Positions 17,839 through 20,533 of a stretch of 20,533 nt of DNA are shown here, piece after piece. A model generated the notes under the pieces. That model was not told where the DNA came from. It searched no databases and saw only the letters and a list, made by a program, of their open reading frames with translations. The position numbers were made by a program, and so were the translations under genes. Numbering within the stretch: position 1 is the first letter of the stretch; each line of letters begins with the position of its first letter. The stretch is from Pseudomonas sp. (GTDB lineage: Bacteria > Pseudomonadota > Gammaproteobacteria > Pseudomonadales > Pseudomonadaceae): positions 1 to 20,533 of the forward strand of contig JAURXE010000708.1 of the NCBI GenBank assembly GCA_030654635.1, in the 5' to 3' direction.

Positions 17839-19155
17839 ATGTTCAACTCCCATCTCAAGAGCGAGCTGGCAAACTGCCAAAATCAGCTCAATAGCCTAAG
17901 TTCGACGTTCGATGCGCTCAATCGCTCGATGGCCATTATCGAGTTCAAACCGGACGGCACCATTCTCGGCGCTAACGATAACTTCCTTGCTGCTACGGGC
18001 TATCAGCTGGATGAACTTCGTGGCAAACACCATCGACTGTTCTGCGAAACGAATTTCAGCAACAGTCGCGACTATGCCAACTTCTGGTCGCGCTTGAGCG
18101 CCGGCGAATTTCTCAGCGACCGTTTTCTGCGCATCAACAAGCAAGGCCAGGGCATATGGCTGGAGGCCAGCTACAACCCAGTTCGCAGCAAAGATGGCAG
18201 TGTGATCAAGGTGCTGAAGGTTGCTACCGATATCACCGCGCGAGTTCAGCAGGAGCAAAATCAGAAAAGCCTGATCGATGCCCTGAATCGATCAACCGCA
18301 GTCATCGAGTTCAACCTGCAAGGAGAGGTGCTGTACGCCAACGACAACTTCCTTGCCGCCATGGGCTATCGCAGCGACGAAGTGATCGGCAAACATCACC
18401 GCATGTTCTGCACTCGTGAAGACGCCTCTTCAAACGCTTACCAGGCGTTCTGGGCGCAGCTCAATCGTGGCGAATTTGCCTCCGGGCGCTTTCAGCGGCT
18501 AAACAAGCACAACCAGACAATCTGGCTAGAAGCCAGCTATAACCCAGTCTTTGATGCCGCCGGCAAGTTATACAAAGTAGTGAAATTTGCCACCGATATC
18601 AGCGCCCATGTTCAGCAGCAGCACGCCGAGGCACAAGCAGCACAAATGGCCTACGACATCTCATTGCAAACTGACAACAGCGCACAGAAAGGCGCCGCGG
18701 TCGTGCAGCAGACTGTCGAAGTTATGCAGGCCATCGCCGGCGAACTGGGCAACGCGGCCCACGGCATCGCCGCCGTCAGCCAGCAGTCGGAAAAAATCAG
18801 CAGCATTGTCCAGACCATCCGCGGCATTGCCGAACAGACCAACCTGCTGGCACTCAACGCCGCCATTGAGGCCGCACGAGCCGGCGAACAAGGACGCGGC
18901 TTTGCCGTGGTGGCCGACGAAGTACGCAGTTTGGCGGCGCGTACCAGTCAAGCCACAATCGAAATTGTCGATGTAGTGCGTCAAAACCATGAACTGGCAC
19001 AAAGCGCCGTCACCAGCATGCAGACCAGCCAGGAACAGACCGCTCAGGGCGTTGCCCTGGCCAACGAAGCTGGCGCGGTGATCCTGGAAATCCGCGAAGG
19101 AGCCCAGCAGGTGGTCGCTGCCATCAGCGAGTTTGCCGCAGCGATCGAACAATAA
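17839..19155 (+). CDS. Soluble double-PAS methyl-accepting chemotaxis protein, BdlA/Aer-like
   Basis: This is a cytoplasmic chemoreceptor with 438 residues and no membrane segment or HAMP domain. A short N-terminal coiled-coil-like stretch (1-24) precedes two tandem PAS domains at about 25-133 and 147-253. These are near-duplicates of each other: both contain NDNFLAA, GKHHR, a Cys after the following two residues, [15 protein letters not shown] and KVxKxATDI. The signalling helical hairpin follows, with its tip at 332-360 ([20 protein letters not shown]) that contacts CheA/CheW. Length and order match P. aeruginosa BdlA, the biofilm dispersal protein, but Pseudomonas has several such proteins, so I assign no gene name. 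The tandem PAS domains might bind FAD or heme to sense redox or oxygen. Expression with the flagellar regulon is suggested by the promoter at 17754. Confidence 0.88.
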   Translation: MFNSHLKSELANCQNQLNSLSSTFDALNRSMAIIEFKPDGTILGANDNFLAATGYQLDELRGKHHRLFCETNFSNSRDYANFWSRLSAGEFLSDRFLRINKQGQGIWLEASYNPVRSKDGSVIKVLKVATDITARVQQEQNQKSLIDALNRSTAVIEFNLQGEVLYANDNFLAAMGYRSDEVIGKHHRMFCTREDASSNAYQAFWAQLNRGEFASGRFQRLNKHNQTIWLEASYNPVFDAAGKLYKVVKFATDISAHVQQQHAEAQAAQMAYDISLQTDNSAQKGAAVVQQTVEVMQAIAGELGNAAHGIAAVSQQSEKISSIVQTIRGIAEQTNLLALNAAIEAARAGEQGRGFAVVADEVRSLAARTSQATIEIVDVVRQNHELAQSAVTSMQTSQEQTAQGVALANEAGAVILEIREGAQQVVAAISEFAAAIEQ

Positions 19156-19157
19156 CC

Positions 19158-19277
19158 TCAAGCACTGCGGGTGGTACTGAGCGGGTCCAGCGCCAACAGA
19201 TCGTGTCCGGCCTGCTGGCGGTTATAACTGCGCAGGCTGGTCAGCAGCGGCCGCCAGTTGGCCAGCTTAGAGAACAT
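19158..19277 (-). CDS. Possible small ORF (39 aa) overlapping the metallo-hydrolase gene
   Basis: An ATG at 19277 lies in the last codons of the metallo-hydrolase gene, which overlaps it by 11 bp in another frame. The ORF then reads 39 codons with GC-ending Pseudomonas codon use throughout (MFSKLANWRPLLTSLRSYN at the start, ending LSTTRSA). Its stop is two bases from the stop of the convergent chemoreceptor gene. The product is basic with a possible amphipathic helix. I do not recognise a family. It vaguely recalls short basic DUF1127-like proteins but lacks their IGL motif. There is no clear ribosome site, so translation would depend on coupling to the gene above. Confidence 0.4.
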   Translation of the reverse strand: MFSKLANWRPLLTSLRSYNRQQAGHDLLALDPLSTTRSA

Positions 19278-20130
19278 TCAACGGCACTTTCAGGTAGCGC
19301 ACGCCATTGCTCTCAGCCGGTGGCAGTTCGCCGCCACGCATATTGACCTGCACCGCCGGCAGGATCAGCACCGGCATACCTAGGCTGGCATCCCGCGCGC
19401 GGCGCATGGCGACGAAAGCGTCTTCCTCAATGCCCGCGTGCGCATGCACGTTATGGGCGCGCTGCTCGGCCACGCTGCTCTGGTACAGGTGCTGATCGCG
19501 GCCCGGCGCCTTGTAGTCGTGACACATAAACAACCGGCTGCTGTCTGGCAGGGCGAACAACTTCTGGATCGACTGGTACAGGGTGCGCGCATCGCCACCG
19601 GGAAAGTCGCAGCGGGCCGTGCCGTAGTCCGGCATAAACAAGGTATCGCCGATAAAGGCAGCGTCACCGATTACATAAGTTAGGCAGGCAGGGGTGTGCC
19701 CCGGCGTATGCAGCACGCGGGCCACAATGCTGCCGACGCTGAAGCTGTCGCCATCGCTAAACAGCTGGTCAAACTGGCGGCCATCGGTGGCGAACTCATC
19801 GCCTGCGTTAAACAGCGTCCCGAAGGTGGTTTGGATCTGGGTGATCTGCGCGCCAATCGCCAAACGACCGCCGAGCACTTGTTTGATATAGGCCGCGGCG
19901 GACAGGTGGTCGGCGTGCACATGGGTTTCCAGCAGCCAGTCCAGCGTCAAGCCCTGCTCGCGCACATAGGCGATCAGCCGGTCGGCGCTGGCGTGGGACG
20001 TGCGTCCAGCGGCCGGGTCGTAATCAAGCACCGGATCGACTATGGCGCAGCGCTTGCTCTGCGGGTCACTGACCACATAGCTGTAGGTGAAGGTGGCCGG
20101 ATCGAAAAAAGCCTCAACCTGCGCGTTCAT
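19267..20130 (-). CDS. MBL-fold persulfide dioxygenase-like hydrolase (Blh/ETHE1 type)
   Basis: This is a metallo-beta-lactamase-fold enzyme, 287 residues, no signal peptide. Metal ligands are visible as the THVHADH motif (His70, His72, Asp74, His75), His145 in TPGHTP, Asp162 in GDTLF and a late His in CHDYK. GTARCDFPGGD and the overall length match ETHE1/Blh-type persulfide dioxygenases, which oxidise glutathione persulfide during sulfide detoxification, rather than glyoxalase II. Its ATG overlaps the stop of the upstream membrane gene by 4 bp (ATGA). Blh genes are commonly beside YeeE/DUF6691 membrane proteins under a BigR-type regulator, which would lie beyond the window. Function is inferred from family and context. 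Confidence 0.85.
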   Translation of the reverse strand: MNAQVEAFFDPATFTYSYVVSDPQSKRCAIVDPVLDYDPAAGRTSHASADRLIAYVREQGLTLDWLLETHVHADHLSAAAYIKQVLGGRLAIGAQITQIQTTFGTLFNAGDEFATDGRQFDQLFSDGDSFSVGSIVARVLHTPGHTPACLTYVIGDAAFIGDTLFMPDYGTARCDFPGGDARTLYQSIQKLFALPDSSRLFMCHDYKAPGRDQHLYQSSVAEQRAHNVHAHAGIEEDAFVAMRRARDASLGMPVLILPAVQVNMRGGELPPAESNGVRYLKVPLNVL

Positions 20131-20533
20131 GCCTGACTCCTCCGCCGCTCCAGCAACTCAAACAAGCCCATACCGGCGAGCATCGCCAGTACAAACAGCA
20201 GTGCCTGCCAGTGGCCGGTGAGCAAAATCGCCACAGCCGGCCCCGGGCAGATACCGGCGATGCCCCAGCCAATACCGAACACTAAGCTGCCGATGATCAG
20301 CCGCCGATCCAGCTGGCGCTTGTTGGGCAGTTGCATAGGTGCGTCCAACAACGATCGGCTCTGGCGTTTGGCCCAGGTAAAGGGCAGCACGGCCACGGCG
20401 ATGGCGGCGGCCATGACTAAGGCCAGCGACGGGTCCCAGGCACCGGCTAAGTTTAGAAAACTTAATACTTTGGTTGGATTGGCCATACCGGCCAACAGCA
20501 AACCCAGGCCAAATATCAGCCCGGCGACTAACG
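20127..20533 (-). CDS. DUF6691 / YeeE-YedE-type membrane protein, 5' end outside window
   Basis: About 135 residues are visible and the frame is open to the edge, so only a few N-terminal residues are missing. Hydrophobic helices begin with LVAGLIFGLGLLLAGMANP, then a segment around SLALVMAAAIAVAVLPF, then GSLVFGIGWGIAGICPGPAV and a final helix before the basic tail ERRRSQA. The conserved GMANP and GICPGPA motifs, the latter with its Cys, are typical of YeeE/YedE sulfur-compound transporters in the half-length (about 140 aa) DUF6691 form. It is coupled by a 4-bp overlap to the persulfide-dioxygenase-like gene. A role in moving sulfide or thiosulfate is inferred. Confidence 0.82.
   Translation of the reverse strand, partial: LVAGLIFGLGLLLAGMANPTKVLSFLNLAGAWDPSLALVMAAAIAVAVLPFTWAKRQSRSLLDAPMQLPNKRQLDRRLIIGSLVFGIGWGIAGICPGPAVAILLTGHWQALLFVLAMLAGMGLFELLERRRSQA

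Overview
The window looks like chromosomal DNA of a Pseudomonas-type gammaproteobacterium. The coding is GC-rich, and the gene order closely follows the P. aeruginosa PAO1 block from PA0305 (hacB) through spuHGFEDCBA, spuI and a PotF-like gene to aguR-aguB-aguA (PA0292). That comparison is from memory of the families, not from a search. I see no tRNA, rRNA, CRISPR array, transposase or phage gene. No gap between genes is longer than about 280 bp.

Layout. (1) 1-2261, plus strand: 3' part of a penicillin-acylase-family gene (HacB-type acyl-homoserine-lactone acylase), ending at a bidirectional terminator. (2) 2412-2882, minus: a small acidic protein of unknown function, flanked by palindromic repeats. 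(3) 3058-11827, minus: the polyamine operon read from right to left: decayed spuA, spuB, spuC, spuD, spuE, spuF, spuG, spuH, then a terminator. (4) 12105-13481, plus: divergent spuI with a strong terminator. (5) 13655-17677, plus: a third PotF-like binding protein, the TetR regulator aguR, and the agmatine pathway genes aguB and aguA. (6) 17839-19155, plus: a soluble double-PAS chemoreceptor resembling BdlA, behind a good sigma-28 promoter match. (7) 19158-20533, minus: a DUF6691/YeeE-type membrane protein, a persulfide-dioxygenase-like metallo-hydrolase and a possible 39-residue ORF.

How it works together. SpuD/SpuE with SpuFGH import putrescine and spermidine. AguA and AguB turn agmatine into N-carbamoylputrescine and then putrescine. 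SpuC transaminates putrescine, while SpuI and SpuB gamma-glutamylate polyamines for the parallel route. That route normally ends with SpuA releasing GABA from gamma-glutamyl-GABA, but spuA is broken here. A deletion joins the catalytic Cys codon directly to the C-terminal Trp-His-Pro motif in another frame, and the retained tail carries a Glu-to-Lys change and an amber stop. The final hydrolase step must come from elsewhere in the genome or be missing.

Regulatory structure stands out. There are stem-loops at most junctions of the spu operon, and a repeated TATTTATC-type motif with a palindrome inside the aguB promoter spacer (likely the AguR operator). I do not see a wholly new system. The least explained items are the decayed spuA, the third binding protein, the acidic small protein and the 39-residue ORF.
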